43,131 bases of DNA from an uncultured Prevotellaceae bacterium (GTDB lineage Bacteria > Bacteroidota > Bacteroidia > Bacteroidales > Bacteroidaceae), in assembly GCA_902779745.1 (NCBI GenBank), contig CACZCT010000049.1:1-43131 (forward strand). The letters run 5' to 3'. The notes under the pieces were generated by a model, which was not told where the DNA came from, searched no databases, and worked only from the letters and a program-made list of their open reading frames with translations. Shown in pieces: positions 1 to 7,956 of the stretch (the first letter of the stretch is position 1; every line of letters starts with the position of its first letter). The position numbers and the translations under genes are program-made.

Positions 1-734
1 GAAGCTCCGGCATCCACCGGGAGGAAGACACCATTCACGTAACTGCCGGCAGGTGATGACAAATAGAGGGCGGCATAGCCGATGTCTTCGGGTTGTCCGA
101 AGGTCTTCATCGGGATGCGGCGCAGGATATTGGCCTTGCGCTGTGGGTCGTTGTCTGTTGCCTTGTGGAACATGGGCGTGTCTATCCATCCTGGAGCGAT
201 GGTGTTGATACGGATACCTTTGGGTGACAGTTCTGCCACTAAACTACGTTGTAGTCCGAGGATAGCCGTCTTTGCTGTTGTGTAGGCAACAATCTGCTCT
301 AAACCCATGAGGGCAGCCATGGAACTGATCATGATGATATTGCCTTTGCCGCGTTCCACCATCCCTTTGGCAAACTCACGACTGAGTGCAAAGACGCTCA
401 TTACATGGACGTTCATCACATCCAGAAACTCGGTGTCGCTGACATCTAATGCCCATTTCTTGAGGTGCGTACCGGCACAGTTCACGAGGATATCCACAGC
501 CCCGATTTCCTGTACCAAGGTAGGAATCTGGTCTGTCTGCGTCACGTCAAAGGCGCGGTAACTGCATTGTTTGCCCAGTTGTTGCTGGGCTTTCTGCAGT
601 TTCTCTTCGTTACGTCCGATGATAACCACTTCGGCACCCGCCTCTATAAATACTTTGGCGATACCCAGTCCCAGTCCACTGCTACCGCCTGTCACCACGG
701 CTCGCTGGCCGTCAATTCTGAAAGGATTTATCAT
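1..734 (-). CDS. SDR-family oxidoreductase (3' end outside window)
   Basis: NAD(P)-dependent short-chain dehydrogenase/reductase, probably cytosolic. Reading the minus strand from the ATG at 734 gives MINPFRIDGQRAVVTGGSSG, with the TGGSSGLG nucleotide-binding loop near residues 15-22, an NCAG motif, a serine in the IMISSMAA strand, and the catalytic YTTAK (YxxxK). The frame is open to base 3 and ends in VDAGA, so only the last few residues are missing; the full protein would be near the usual 250 residues. It is the last visible gene of the minus-strand operon, 45 bases downstream of the symporter gene. Family members near this type include gluconate 5-dehydrogenase and KduD-like enzymes, so a role in reducing a ketose or a pectin-derived keto sugar is plausible. 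The substrate cannot be read from the sequence. Confidence 0.9.
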   Translation of the reverse strand, partial: MINPFRIDGQRAVVTGGSSGLGLGIAKVFIEAGAEVVIIGRNEEKLQKAQQQLGKQCSYRAFDVTQTDQIPTLVQEIGAVDILVNCAGTHLKKWALDVSDTEFLDVMNVHVMSVFALSREFAKGMVERGKGNIIMISSMAALMGLEQIVAYTTAKTAILGLQRSLVAELSPKGIRINTIAPGWIDTPMFHKATDNDPQRKANILRRIPMKTFGQPEDIGYAALYLSSPAGSYVNGVFLPVDAGA

Positions 735-745
735 ATTATTTTTTT

Positions 746-789
746 CGTTATTCCGTTATACCGATATTCCGGTATTCCGTTATTCCGAT
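746..789. repeat. Degenerate 7-8 base repeats, ATTCCG type
   Basis: The gap between the SDR and symporter genes, running into the symporter stop codon, consists almost entirely of degenerate copies of GTTATTCCG / GATATTCCG / GGTATTCCG. A related stretch lies at 7096-7126 between the two transketolase genes. No protein or clear hairpin terminator is present. It may be an interspersed simple-repeat element. Confidence 0.6.
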
Positions 790-2339
790 GTTTTCTTTCG
801 CTCCTCCAGGTAGCCCCAGATGGTTAGTTCCTTGTCCGCAAGCGGTGTCTTGAAGAGGAAACTGGCGGCATAGCCTACCACGAGGACGATGAGGTGAGAG
901 TAGACACCTAACATATATTTATGGTGTGAGAAGTTCCAGTCACCCAGGTCGAGTAATGTCTCCTTGACACCCGTGCCGTGAATATCAACCCTCGTACTGG
1001 TCAGTACGGCGTATGCCGTGAAGATCACAGCGGCGGCAATACCGATATACAGTCCCTGTTTGTTGGCACGACGACTGAACAGACCGAGGATGAAGATGCC
1101 CACGATACCTGCCGAGAAGATAGCATAGAGCGAGAACAAGGCTCCTAAGATACCCTCACCGCCCCAGAAGATGTAGAGGCAGGCAACACCGATGGCTCCG
1201 ATACCAGCCAGTACGACCATCCATTTGCCGAAGCGTAGCTGTTGCTGGTCGGTGGCATCCTTACGGAACCGTTTGTAGTAGTCTTGTACGGCGATGGCAG
1301 ACAGACAGTTCAGGTCGCTGTCCAACGACGAGATGGCTGCTGCCGCCAATGCGGCAATGATAAGTCCGCGAATACCGACGGGCAGTTCGTGGGCGATGAA
1401 ATAGGGGAATACTTCATCCGCCTTGATATCCTCTGGCAACAGCGGGGCACCCTGTGCGTGATAATAGGCAAAGAGTGCCGTACCGATAAACATAAACAAT
1501 GCCCAGATGGGAACGGACATCAATACACCGATATACGCTGCCTTCTTGGCTTCTTTGTCGTTCTTCGCAGCGAGGTAACGCTGTACGATGGTCTGGTCTG
1601 TACCGTATTTCTGCAGGGCATAGAAGATACCATTGAGTACCATCACTAGGAAGCATAGTTCCGAGAGGCTCCAGTCGTAGGGACCGAAACTGATCTTGTT
1701 GTATTCCGAGGCTATGCGGAATGTCTCGGCAGGGCCGCCCTCGATGCCGAACATCAGGATGGCGATACAGATGATACCGCCGCCGATGAGCAGGAACCCC
1801 TGTGCCACATCCATCCATACAATCGCCTCCATGCCTCCTAAGAGTGTCAGGATGATGATGGTGATACCTAAAACGAGGACGATGATATAAATGTTGATGT
1901 TCAGGAAGGTCGCCAGTGCCATCGATACGAGGAAGAATACCGTTCCTGCTTTTGAGAAATGACCTAACGTAAAGGCAAATGACGAGTACAGACGGGCAAA
2001 CAGTCCGAAGCGTCGTTCGAAATACTCGTAGGTGGAGAGACGGATGACCTTACGGAACAACGGTACGATGATACCGATGAGTGCCACGAGGACGATGGGT
2101 ACCATCAGCCCCTGCACCAGCAATATCCAGTTGTCGGCATAGGCGGCACCCGGGTAGGCGAGGAAGGTCACACTTGATATCAGTGTGGCAAAGATGGAGA
2201 TGCCCACCGCCCACGCAGGAATCTTACCGCCACCAGCAAAGTACTGGGAGGTGTCTTTCTGTCTGTGGGCGAAATACATACCCATGCCGATGGCAGTAGC
2301 AATCGAGATGAGTACGATAATGTAGTCAATCCAATGCAT
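780..2339 (-). CDS. Sodium:solute symporter (SSS family)
   Basis: Inner-membrane secondary transporter that would import a sugar or sugar acid with sodium. The 519-residue protein has the SSS pattern: an N-terminal hydrophobic helix, then the QYFAGGGKIPAWAVGIS segment, and about 13-14 hydrophobic stretches across the length, which is a normal size for the family. The ATG at 2339 lies inside the end of the upstream aldolase gene (14-base overlap), which supports this start and suggests translational coupling. Within this operon the likely cargo is a monosaccharide or keto-acid released by the pectin enzymes nearby; apiose and Kdo are candidates. NanT-like sialic acid carriers also occur in this family, which would suit an ulosonic acid. 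The substrate remains inference. Confidence 0.93.
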   Translation of the reverse strand: MHWIDYIIVLISIATAIGMGMYFAHRQKDTSQYFAGGGKIPAWAVGISIFATLISSVTFLAYPGAAYADNWILLVQGLMVPIVLVALIGIIVPLFRKVIRLSTYEYFERRFGLFARLYSSFAFTLGHFSKAGTVFFLVSMALATFLNINIYIIVLVLGITIIILTLLGGMEAIVWMDVAQGFLLIGGGIICIAILMFGIEGGPAETFRIASEYNKISFGPYDWSLSELCFLVMVLNGIFYALQKYGTDQTIVQRYLAAKNDKEAKKAAYIGVLMSVPIWALFMFIGTALFAYYHAQGAPLLPEDIKADEVFPYFIAHELPVGIRGLIIAALAAAAISSLDSDLNCLSAIAVQDYYKRFRKDATDQQQLRFGKWMVVLAGIGAIGVACLYIFWGGEGILGALFSLYAIFSAGIVGIFILGLFSRRANKQGLYIGIAAAVIFTAYAVLTSTRVDIHGTGVKETLLDLGDWNFSHHKYMLGVYSHLIVLVVGYAASFLFKTPLADKELTIWGYLEERKKTSE

Positions 2340-3216
2340 CTCTTATGGCTTTTTCCTCTTCCTCAGTGAGTCTTGTCAGTGGCATGAGCATCCAGGGCTC
2401 ACAGAGTCCCTTCGTCTGCATCATCACTTTCAGTGCCGTCAACGACTGTCCCAACATACGGTCTTTCTGGTATATCTTAGCTATCTCGTTCGTCTCGTCT
2501 TGGAGGCGGTTGGCTGTTGTCATATCACCAGCAACGGCTGCCTCGTAGAGTTGTTGGAACATTTCTGGAACGTAGTTGCCCGTAGAGGGTACGATACCGT
2601 CGCCGCCCAGTTCCAGGGAGTGGGCCGACTGTGCCGCCCATCCGCAGAAATAACAGAAGTCCTCACGTCCTTTGGCTATCTCAATACACTGTGCCATACG
2701 CTCCAGGTCACGCTCCGAGTCTTTCAGTCCCACGATATTCGGGTGGTCGGCAAGCCGGCGGATGACATCCACGGGAATACTCATGTGTGTCGTGGCAAGG
2801 ATATTGTAAAGCATCAACGGACCAGTGATAGCATCTGCCAGTCGACGGTAGTAGTTCTCCATTTGTTCCGGTGTCAGGGCATAGTAGGTGGGCAGGGTTG
2901 CCACGATGACATCAGCCCCTGCCTTGGTATATGCCTCTGCCTGTCGCAGTTGTTCACTGAAACAGTTGCCTGTCAGTCCGGCATAGATGGTGATGCGCTG
3001 CCGGGCAGCCTTTACTGCCGTCTCCACAAACAACAGTCCGTCAGCTTGGCTGACACTGTTTCCCTCACCCGTGGTACCCATCAACAGAGGGGAGACCCCT
3101 GCCTGGGCAAAGAACTCGATGATACGTACGACGGCATCCGTATCGAGTGCCCCTTCCTTTGTGACGGGTGTGACCATCGGAACGACCACACCCCTGTATT
3201 TCTTATTCATGTACAT
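2326..3216 (-). CDS. DapA/NanA-type class I aldolase (candidate Kdo or keto-deoxy acid aldolase)
   Basis: Member of the dihydrodipicolinate synthase / N-acetylneuraminate lyase superfamily, which uses a Schiff-base lysine to make or break pyruvate aldols. In 296 residues I see the pyruvate-binding GTTGEG at 47-52, the tyrosine Y137 in LMLYN, and the lysine K165 in VGLKDSE. The 28-residue Tyr-Lys spacing equals that of E. coli DapA (Y133, K161). It sits between a FucI-like isomerase gene (14-base overlap) and a symporter gene (14-base overlap), so it is catabolic and not the lysine-biosynthesis DapA. A Kdo aldolase (Kdo to pyruvate plus D-arabinose, EC 4.1.2.23) would explain the isomerase beside it, because FucI-type enzymes also act on D-arabinose. 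Aldolases for other 2-keto-3-deoxy acids remain possible. The superfamily call is firm; the substrate is inferred. Confidence 0.9.
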   Translation of the reverse strand: MYMNKKYRGVVVPMVTPVTKEGALDTDAVVRIIEFFAQAGVSPLLMGTTGEGNSVSQADGLLFVETAVKAARQRITIYAGLTGNCFSEQLRQAEAYTKAGADVIVATLPTYYALTPEQMENYYRRLADAITGPLMLYNILATTHMSIPVDVIRRLADHPNIVGLKDSERDLERMAQCIEIAKGREDFCYFCGWAAQSAHSLELGGDGIVPSTGNYVPEMFQQLYEAAVAGDMTTANRLQDETNEIAKIYQKDRMLGQSLTALKVMMQTKGLCEPWMLMPLTRLTEEEEKAIRDALD

Positions 3217-4627
3217 ACAGATTCCAACCTAAATATGTTTCTATTGCTTCATTAAGGATATCCACGACATCGGTGCGGCACATGGCGACATGATGCTCGA
3301 AACCGTTCTTGCAGATATACTTCATCAATTGCTGCAGGTTGTCGACTTTCGTGACAGCGATGCAACCGTCCATACCGTACGGGTCGTTGGTAATCTCGCC
3401 CTTGCCGAGGTATGCCTTGATACAGCCCTTTGGGTCGTCGGTAGAGATGCGGAAGAAGGTGAACGGACCCTCGCTGACCTTGGCATAGACGGCACCGAAG
3501 GTGTTGATCTTACCGAGTGTCCTTCCGAGTACACCGAGGGGACCGAGTTTCAGATCACCATTACCCACGAACTGCTTGGGGAAGTTGCCGCAATGGGTAC
3601 ATACACACTTGTTGCGGTCCTCGGCGAAGTTGTTGTTCCAGTCGAGCAGGGCAGGAGCCTGACCACTGGCAAGCGATAGCGCATACATGGAGATGGCACC
3701 GGCAAGGTCTGTCTCGCAGGCGGCAGGAATCAACTTATCGGAGAGCATCGACATGGTGACGCAGGGAGCACAGCCGTAGTTCTGCTCCAGGGAGTCCCAG
3801 CACTGGATGGCGACAGCCTGTACGTCGTTCGCCTCTATCCAGTTCTCGACAGCCACACTGAACTTAGCCTGCAGTCCCAATTTCTCCTTATAGGAATCGG
3901 GTACCTTGGCATAGTTGCAGGTACGGTTGCACATCTCAATGAACTTCGGATCGTCGTCGCTGATCTTCTGGGCAGCATAGAGAATCTCCGAGAGGTCGGC
4001 AGGAACGACAGTGATACCGCTGCGTTGTAACAATTTCTCAGAGGCACGACAGGTATTGAAACCCAACGGACGCGTGCCAATCTGTCCGAGACGACAGTGA
4101 CGTAAGCCATTGACGACACGGCAGATGGCGGCAAAGCGATCGATGTCCTTTGCCAAGAGGTCACTATATATAGAATAGGTGTGCAGGGTGGTGTCCGTGA
4201 AAGGAATACCATACTGGTAGAGGTTGTTGCAGACACTGATCTTTCCACAGAAAGCATCGCGGCGACTGTCAAGGTCTACCTTGTCATTCTCGTCGTCGCA
4301 GGCCTGTACCATGACGGGCACGTTCAGGTCGGCATCACTGATGGCATTGATGATACCGATCTCGAAACCGAAGTTAGGCAATGAGACGATGATACCATCA
4401 ATCTCGTCACGGTGCTCACGGAACTGTTTCGATACCTTCAGTCCGTCCTCACGGGTTTCGATACTGCTGCTGCCGGTAGGGGTAGCATCCTCTGGCAGGA
4501 TGATATACTCATAGCCGCCATCCTCCAGTGTCCTGAGTAACTGCTTGCGCACGTCCTTGGCAAGTTCTGAGTTAAAATAGGCGCGTGTTCCGATGATCAC
4601 GCCAAAGCAAGTTTTTCCGTTTCTCAT
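3203..4627 (-). CDS. L-fucose/D-arabinose isomerase-like protein (COG2407 type)
   Basis: Metal-dependent aldose-ketose isomerase related to the C-terminal part of L-fucose isomerase. At 474 residues it is shorter than E. coli FucI (591) and resembles the compact L-fucose/L-arabinose isomerase-like family. Expected metal and catalytic positions are visible: E305 in ACETDLAGA, D329 in LLDWNNN, and a histidine in FEHHVAM near residue 445. Several cysteines occur (CVCTHCG near 341-347). It lies 16 bases after the kinase gene and overlaps the aldolase gene, so the three probably act in sequence. Possible reactions are D-arabinose to D-ribulose (from Kdo), apiose to apulose, or fucose to fuculose. 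The fold and class are well supported; the substrate is not. Confidence 0.88.
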   Translation of the reverse strand: MRNGKTCFGVIIGTRAYFNSELAKDVRKQLLRTLEDGGYEYIILPEDATPTGSSSIETREDGLKVSKQFREHRDEIDGIIVSLPNFGFEIGIINAISDADLNVPVMVQACDDENDKVDLDSRRDAFCGKISVCNNLYQYGIPFTDTTLHTYSIYSDLLAKDIDRFAAICRVVNGLRHCRLGQIGTRPLGFNTCRASEKLLQRSGITVVPADLSEILYAAQKISDDDPKFIEMCNRTCNYAKVPDSYKEKLGLQAKFSVAVENWIEANDVQAVAIQCWDSLEQNYGCAPCVTMSMLSDKLIPAACETDLAGAISMYALSLASGQAPALLDWNNNFAEDRNKCVCTHCGNFPKQFVGNGDLKLGPLGVLGRTLGKINTFGAVYAKVSEGPFTFFRISTDDPKGCIKAYLGKGEITNDPYGMDGCIAVTKVDNLQQLMKYICKNGFEHHVAMCRTDVVDILNEAIETYLGWNLYVHE

Positions 4628-4643
4628 ATTGTTTTTGTTTTTA

Positions 4644-6119
4644 TTATTTTATCAATTGATTCACTGCATTGCGCCAGCCTTGGTAGAGGGTTGCTAACTG
4701 TTGACAGTTAGTTGTCGGCTGGTACACTTCCGTTACCTTACGCAACGGGCGCACCTCCTCGAAACTCTTCCACAAGCCGCGGGCGAAGCCGTTCATGATA
4801 ACGGCACCGAAAGCTGAGGCATCGTCGACTTCCGTGCAGACGACAGGGGTGTTGAGCATGTCAGCCTGGAACTGCATCAGGAACTTGTTCTTCGTAGGAC
4901 CGCCGTCTGCGGCAATCTCCTTCAGACGACCGCCTGTGGCACGTGCCATCACATCCACCAAGTCCTTGATTTGGTAGGCGATACTCTCCAAGGCGGCACG
5001 TAGGAAGTGAGCCTTCGTCGTGGCGAAGGTCAGTCCGAAGACAGCCCCCTTCACATTACTCTGCCACCAGGGGGCACCGAGTCCGGAGAAGGCAGGGACG
5101 ATATACACGCCGCCATTGTCCTCGACACTGGTAGCCAATGCCTCCATCTCTGCAGGATGACCTACCAGTTTCAACTGGTCGGCAATCCATTTCAAGGTGG
5201 CTCCTGTGCTATAGATATTTCCCTCAAAACCATAGTAAACCTTACCGAAGGCAGAGAAGCCCACACTGGTCACCAGACCCTCGGGGGCGGCCTTCGGTTC
5301 CTCACCAATATTCACCATCACACTGCTTCCCGTACCGTAGGTCACCTTACCGGAGCCTTTGGTGAAACACATCTGTCCGACGAGGGCTCCATGACTGTCA
5401 CCCAGTACACCGGCAATGGTGATGGGGGTAGGGAAGAGTCCCTCACAGGTTGTCTCGCCATAGACGGCATCGCAGGGATGTACTTCCGGCATCATCGAAC
5501 GGGGGATGTCAAACAGTGCCAGCAGGTCGTCGTCCCAGTCCATGGTATGGATATTGAATAACATGGTACGCGAGGCATTGGTATAGTCTGTCGCATGTAC
5601 CTTGCCCTCTGTCAGTTTCCAGATAAGCCATGTCTCTATGGTACCCATCAGCAGCTCGCCATGGTTGGCAGCCTGACGGGCTCCTTCGATATGATCCAGC
5701 AACCATTTCACACCGGATGCCGAGAAGTTGGGATCGATCAGTAGCCCGCTCTTGTCAAAGACCCGTTTGGCATAGCCCTGTGAGCGTAGCTTACGGCATA
5801 ACTCTGCACCACGGGTATCCTGCCATACCACGGCATTGGCAATGGGTTTACCTGTTGCCTTGTTCCATACGACAGCCGTCTCGCGCTGGTTGGTGATGGC
5901 GAGGGAGTACTCAGAGTTCTCGGAGTTCTCAGAGATTAGTTGCCGTATGGCAACAATCATATTCTGATAGATTTCCTCCGCGTCATGCTCTACCCAACCT
6001 GTCTGGGGGTAGTACTGTTGGTGGTCTACATTAGTGCGTGCCAGCATCCTGCACTGCTCGTCAAAGAGGAGTGCCTTGGTCGACGAGGTGCTCTGGTCTA
6101 TTGCGATGATGTAATTCAT
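4644..6119 (-). CDS. FGGY-family carbohydrate kinase (candidate apulose or pentulose kinase)
   Basis: ATP-dependent kinase of the xylulokinase/glycerol kinase family, 491 residues, the usual length. The first ATP-binding loop is AIDQSTSSTK at residues 6-15, a glycerol-kinase-like ITNQRETAVVW follows, the catalytic aspartate lies in VLGDSHGAL, and a late ADGGPTKN segment matches the second nucleotide site. In D-apiose catabolism described for Bacteroidales, an FGGY kinase phosphorylates apulose before a two-subunit transketolase acts; those two transketolase genes lie directly upstream, 25 bases away. D-ribulose or D-xylulose kinase activity is the alternative. The SENSENSE stretch near residues 63-70 is encoded by a low-complexity repeat at 5911-5934 and may be a recent insertion in a surface loop. 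Confidence 0.92.
   Translation of the reverse strand: MNYIIAIDQSTSSTKALLFDEQCRMLARTNVDHQQYYPQTGWVEHDAEEIYQNMIVAIRQLISENSENSEYSLAITNQRETAVVWNKATGKPIANAVVWQDTRGAELCRKLRSQGYAKRVFDKSGLLIDPNFSASGVKWLLDHIEGARQAANHGELLMGTIETWLIWKLTEGKVHATDYTNASRTMLFNIHTMDWDDDLLALFDIPRSMMPEVHPCDAVYGETTCEGLFPTPITIAGVLGDSHGALVGQMCFTKGSGKVTYGTGSSVMVNIGEEPKAAPEGLVTSVGFSAFGKVYYGFEGNIYSTGATLKWIADQLKLVGHPAEMEALATSVEDNGGVYIVPAFSGLGAPWWQSNVKGAVFGLTFATTKAHFLRAALESIAYQIKDLVDVMARATGGRLKEIAADGGPTKNKFLMQFQADMLNTPVVCTEVDDASAFGAVIMNGFARGLWKSFEEVRPLRKVTEVYQPTTNCQQLATLYQGWRNAVNQLIK
5911..5934. repeat. Short tandem-like repeat GAGTTCTCG inside the kinase gene
   Basis: The stretch holds two copies of GAGTTCTCG/A and encodes SENSENSE in the minus-strand kinase. 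The 17-base core GAGTTCTCGGAGTTCTC (5914-5930) is found again at 19492-19508 in an unrelated plus-strand esterase gene, where it is read in a different frame context. Confidence 0.75.
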
Positions 6120-6135
6120 AAAGCGGTAGCAAATT

Positions 6136-6158
6136 ATTCATTTTTCACTTTTCACTTA
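6136..6158. repeat. Low-complexity TTTTTCACTTTTCACTT repeat at a gene end
   Basis: A CACTTTT-type repeat covers the last codons and stop of the transketolase C-subunit gene and the start of the 25-base gap before the kinase gene. It belongs to the same general class as the other short repeats in this window. No terminator hairpin is visible here. Confidence 0.5.
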
Positions 6159-7074
6159 CAAAATCCATCACGGACTTTGTAATGCCTTCGGCATCAAGAC
6201 CGTAGTGGTGGAATATCTCGGCATTCGTGCCGTGGACGGCATTCTCGTCGGGGATGCCGAGGATGCGTACGGGAACGGGGGTCTCGCTGATGGTCTCGCA
6301 GACCATCGCACCCAAACCGCCAAACTGGCTATGCTCCTCAACGGTGACGAGACGTCCTGTCTCCTTGGCGGCTTTCAGGATCGCCTCGGTGTCGAAGGGC
6401 TTGATCCATGACATATCGAGTACACGGGCACTGATGCCCTGTTCCTTCAACTTCAGACCAGCCTGCCAGGCATGATAGACGGTCTCACCGGTAGCCACGA
6501 TGGTCATATCGTTGCCGTCGAGGACGGTGATAGCCTTACCCACCTCAAACTGGAAGTCGTCGTTCTCATAGACATCAGGAACGGCAGCACGTCCCACACG
6601 GACGTAACATGGTTTGTCGTAGTTGACTAGGAACTTCACGAGTTTCTTGGTGACGCGCCAGTCAGAGGGTAGACAGACCGTCATACCCGGGAAGGTACGC
6701 AACACGGCGATGTCATGCAGAGAGTGATGGGTGGCACCTAAGGCACCGTATGCCACACCGCCTGATACACCCAAGATGGTGACGGGGTTCTCAGAATAGG
6801 CAAGGTCGACCTTCACCTGTTCCAGGCTTCGTGCCACATAGAAGCAGGCAGGACCACAGCAGAACACTTTCTTTCCTGAGTGGGCGAGTCCTGCGGAGAT
6901 ACCCACGGCATCCTGTTCGGCGATGCCGCACTCCACAAACTGTTCGGGCAGGGCATTGGCATAGTCGCCCAAGGTCACTGAGCCGCGGGCATCCGTGGTT
7001 ACGGCAATAATATCTTTGTCTTCACGTGCCAGTTCCAGCAGCGTGTCAGTAAACTGTTTTCTACAAGCTATCAT
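6145..7074 (-). CDS. Transketolase C-terminal subunit (candidate apulose-4-phosphate transketolase subunit B)
   Basis: The pyrimidine-binding plus C-terminal half of a split transketolase, 309 residues. The conserved glutamate that activates thiamine diphosphate is E53 in ECGIAEQDAVG. The C-terminal domain follows with a KPFDTE...VTVEEHSQFGGLG segment, a family hallmark. It forms an active enzyme only with the N-terminal subunit encoded 48 bases upstream. Split transketolases serve the general pentose pathway in some bacteria, but here the pair precedes an FGGY kinase and shares the region with a GH140 apiosidase-type gene. That fits the AptA/AptB enzyme, which converts apulose 4-phosphate and glyceraldehyde 3-phosphate to xylulose 5-phosphate and dihydroxyacetone. 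The transketolase call is firm; the apulose role rests on context. Confidence 0.92.
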   Translation of the reverse strand: MIACRKQFTDTLLELAREDKDIIAVTTDARGSVTLGDYANALPEQFVECGIAEQDAVGISAGLAHSGKKVFCCGPACFYVARSLEQVKVDLAYSENPVTILGVSGGVAYGALGATHHSLHDIAVLRTFPGMTVCLPSDWRVTKKLVKFLVNYDKPCYVRVGRAAVPDVYENDDFQFEVGKAITVLDGNDMTIVATGETVYHAWQAGLKLKEQGISARVLDMSWIKPFDTEAILKAAKETGRLVTVEEHSQFGGLGAMVCETISETPVPVRILGIPDENAVHGTNAEIFHHYGLDAEGITKSVMDFVSEK

Positions 7075-7095
7075 AGTTTTTTCTTTTTTTATTCA

Positions 7096-7126
7096 ATATA
7101 CCGGTATTCTGGAAAAACGGTATTAC
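7096..7126. repeat. ATACCGGTAT palindrome and CGGTATT repeats
   Basis: The 48-base gap between the two transketolase genes holds the palindrome ATACCGGTAT (about 7099-7108) and further degenerate CGGTATT copies running into the 3' end of the upstream gene. It resembles the repeat at 746-789 in the same operon. Confidence 0.5.
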
Positions 7127-7956
7127 GCTTCTAATTTCTCAATCCTCTCTTCGATTTCCTTGACGGCATCGAGGCATTGCTGCTCGTTCAGTACACCGTG
7201 GTGCCATTTGGCAATGCCTTCCATGAAACTCACACCCTTGCCCTTGGTGGTATTCGATACCAGCAGGTGAGGCTTCTTGTTAGTATAGTCGATGGCATCG
7301 AAGGTCTTGATGATATCTTCCATCGAGTCACCGTTCATCTCTGTCACATCCCAGCCGAAGGCACTCCAGCGTTCCTTGATAGAGTCGATGGGCATCACAT
7401 CCTCCGTGTCACCGCTGATCTGCAGGTGGTTACGGTCCAGGATGGCGACGAGGTTGTCCAACTGATACTTGTTGCCTGCCATGGCGGCCTCGTAGATAGA
7501 ACCTTCACCCTGTTCACCATCGCCCATGAGGACGTAGGTCTTCCATGTCTTCTGGTCCATCTTGGCAGCGATAGCCATACCGACTCCGATGCTGAGACCG
7601 TGTCCTAAAGCTCCGCTGTTGACCTCAATGCCAGGTACCTCGATGGTGGGGTGTCCGCTGAGGATGGAGCCATACTGTCCTAAGGTGTCAAGAACTTCCG
7701 GTTTCAGGAAACCTTTTGCCTCCAGGGTTACATAGAGTGCCTCGACGCAGTGACCCTTGCTCAACACGAAACGGTCACGGCTGGGAGCCTTGGGCTCCTG
7801 AGGGTCAAGACCTTTCATGACATGGAAATAGAGTGCCGTCATCACATTCAGGCACGACAGGTCGCCGCCGATATGTCCTGCCTTGGCACGGTAAACGACC
7901 TCTATGAGTCGTTTGCGGTTTTTCTCCGCGAGTATTGTCAGTTCTTTGGTATTCAT
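7123..7956 (-). CDS. Transketolase N-terminal subunit (candidate apulose-4-phosphate transketolase subunit A)
   Basis: The thiamine-diphosphate pyrophosphate-binding half of a split transketolase, 277 residues. H28 in AGHIGGD and the SKGHC segment are substrate and cofactor positions, and the GDG...N cofactor motif is GDGEQGEG at 145-152 with N176 in LDRNHLQ. It pairs with the product of the next gene. Its ATG at 7956 overlaps the end of the pectate lyase gene by 4 bases, so a cytosolic sugar enzyme is coupled to translation of a secreted enzyme. As for the partner subunit, the apulose 4-phosphate role follows from neighbouring kinase and GH140 genes and not from residues I can identify. Confidence 0.92.
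   Translation of the reverse strand: MNTKELTILAEKNRKRLIEVVYRAKAGHIGGDLSCLNVMTALYFHVMKGLDPQEPKAPSRDRFVLSKGHCVEALYVTLEAKGFLKPEVLDTLGQYGSILSGHPTIEVPGIEVNSGALGHGLSIGVGMAIAAKMDQKTWKTYVLMGDGEQGEGSIYEAAMAGNKYQLDNLVAILDRNHLQISGDTEDVMPIDSIKERWSAFGWDVTEMNGDSMEDIIKTFDAIDYTNKKPHLLVSNTTKGKGVSFMEGIAKWHHGVLNEQQCLDAVKEIEERIEKLEA

Noticed and set aside
465-827. Plus-strand reading frame 465-827
   Set aside because: It lies opposite the SDR gene and repeat region and has no recognisable protein features.
2326-3216. Lysine-biosynthesis dapA
   Set aside because: The active site is compatible, but the gene overlaps isomerase and symporter genes in a sugar operon with no amino-acid genes.
3203-4627. L-fucose catabolism (fucI) operon
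   Set aside because: No fuculokinase/fuculose-phosphate aldolase pair or fucose permease accompanies it; the neighbours are a pyruvate-type aldolase and a split transketolase.
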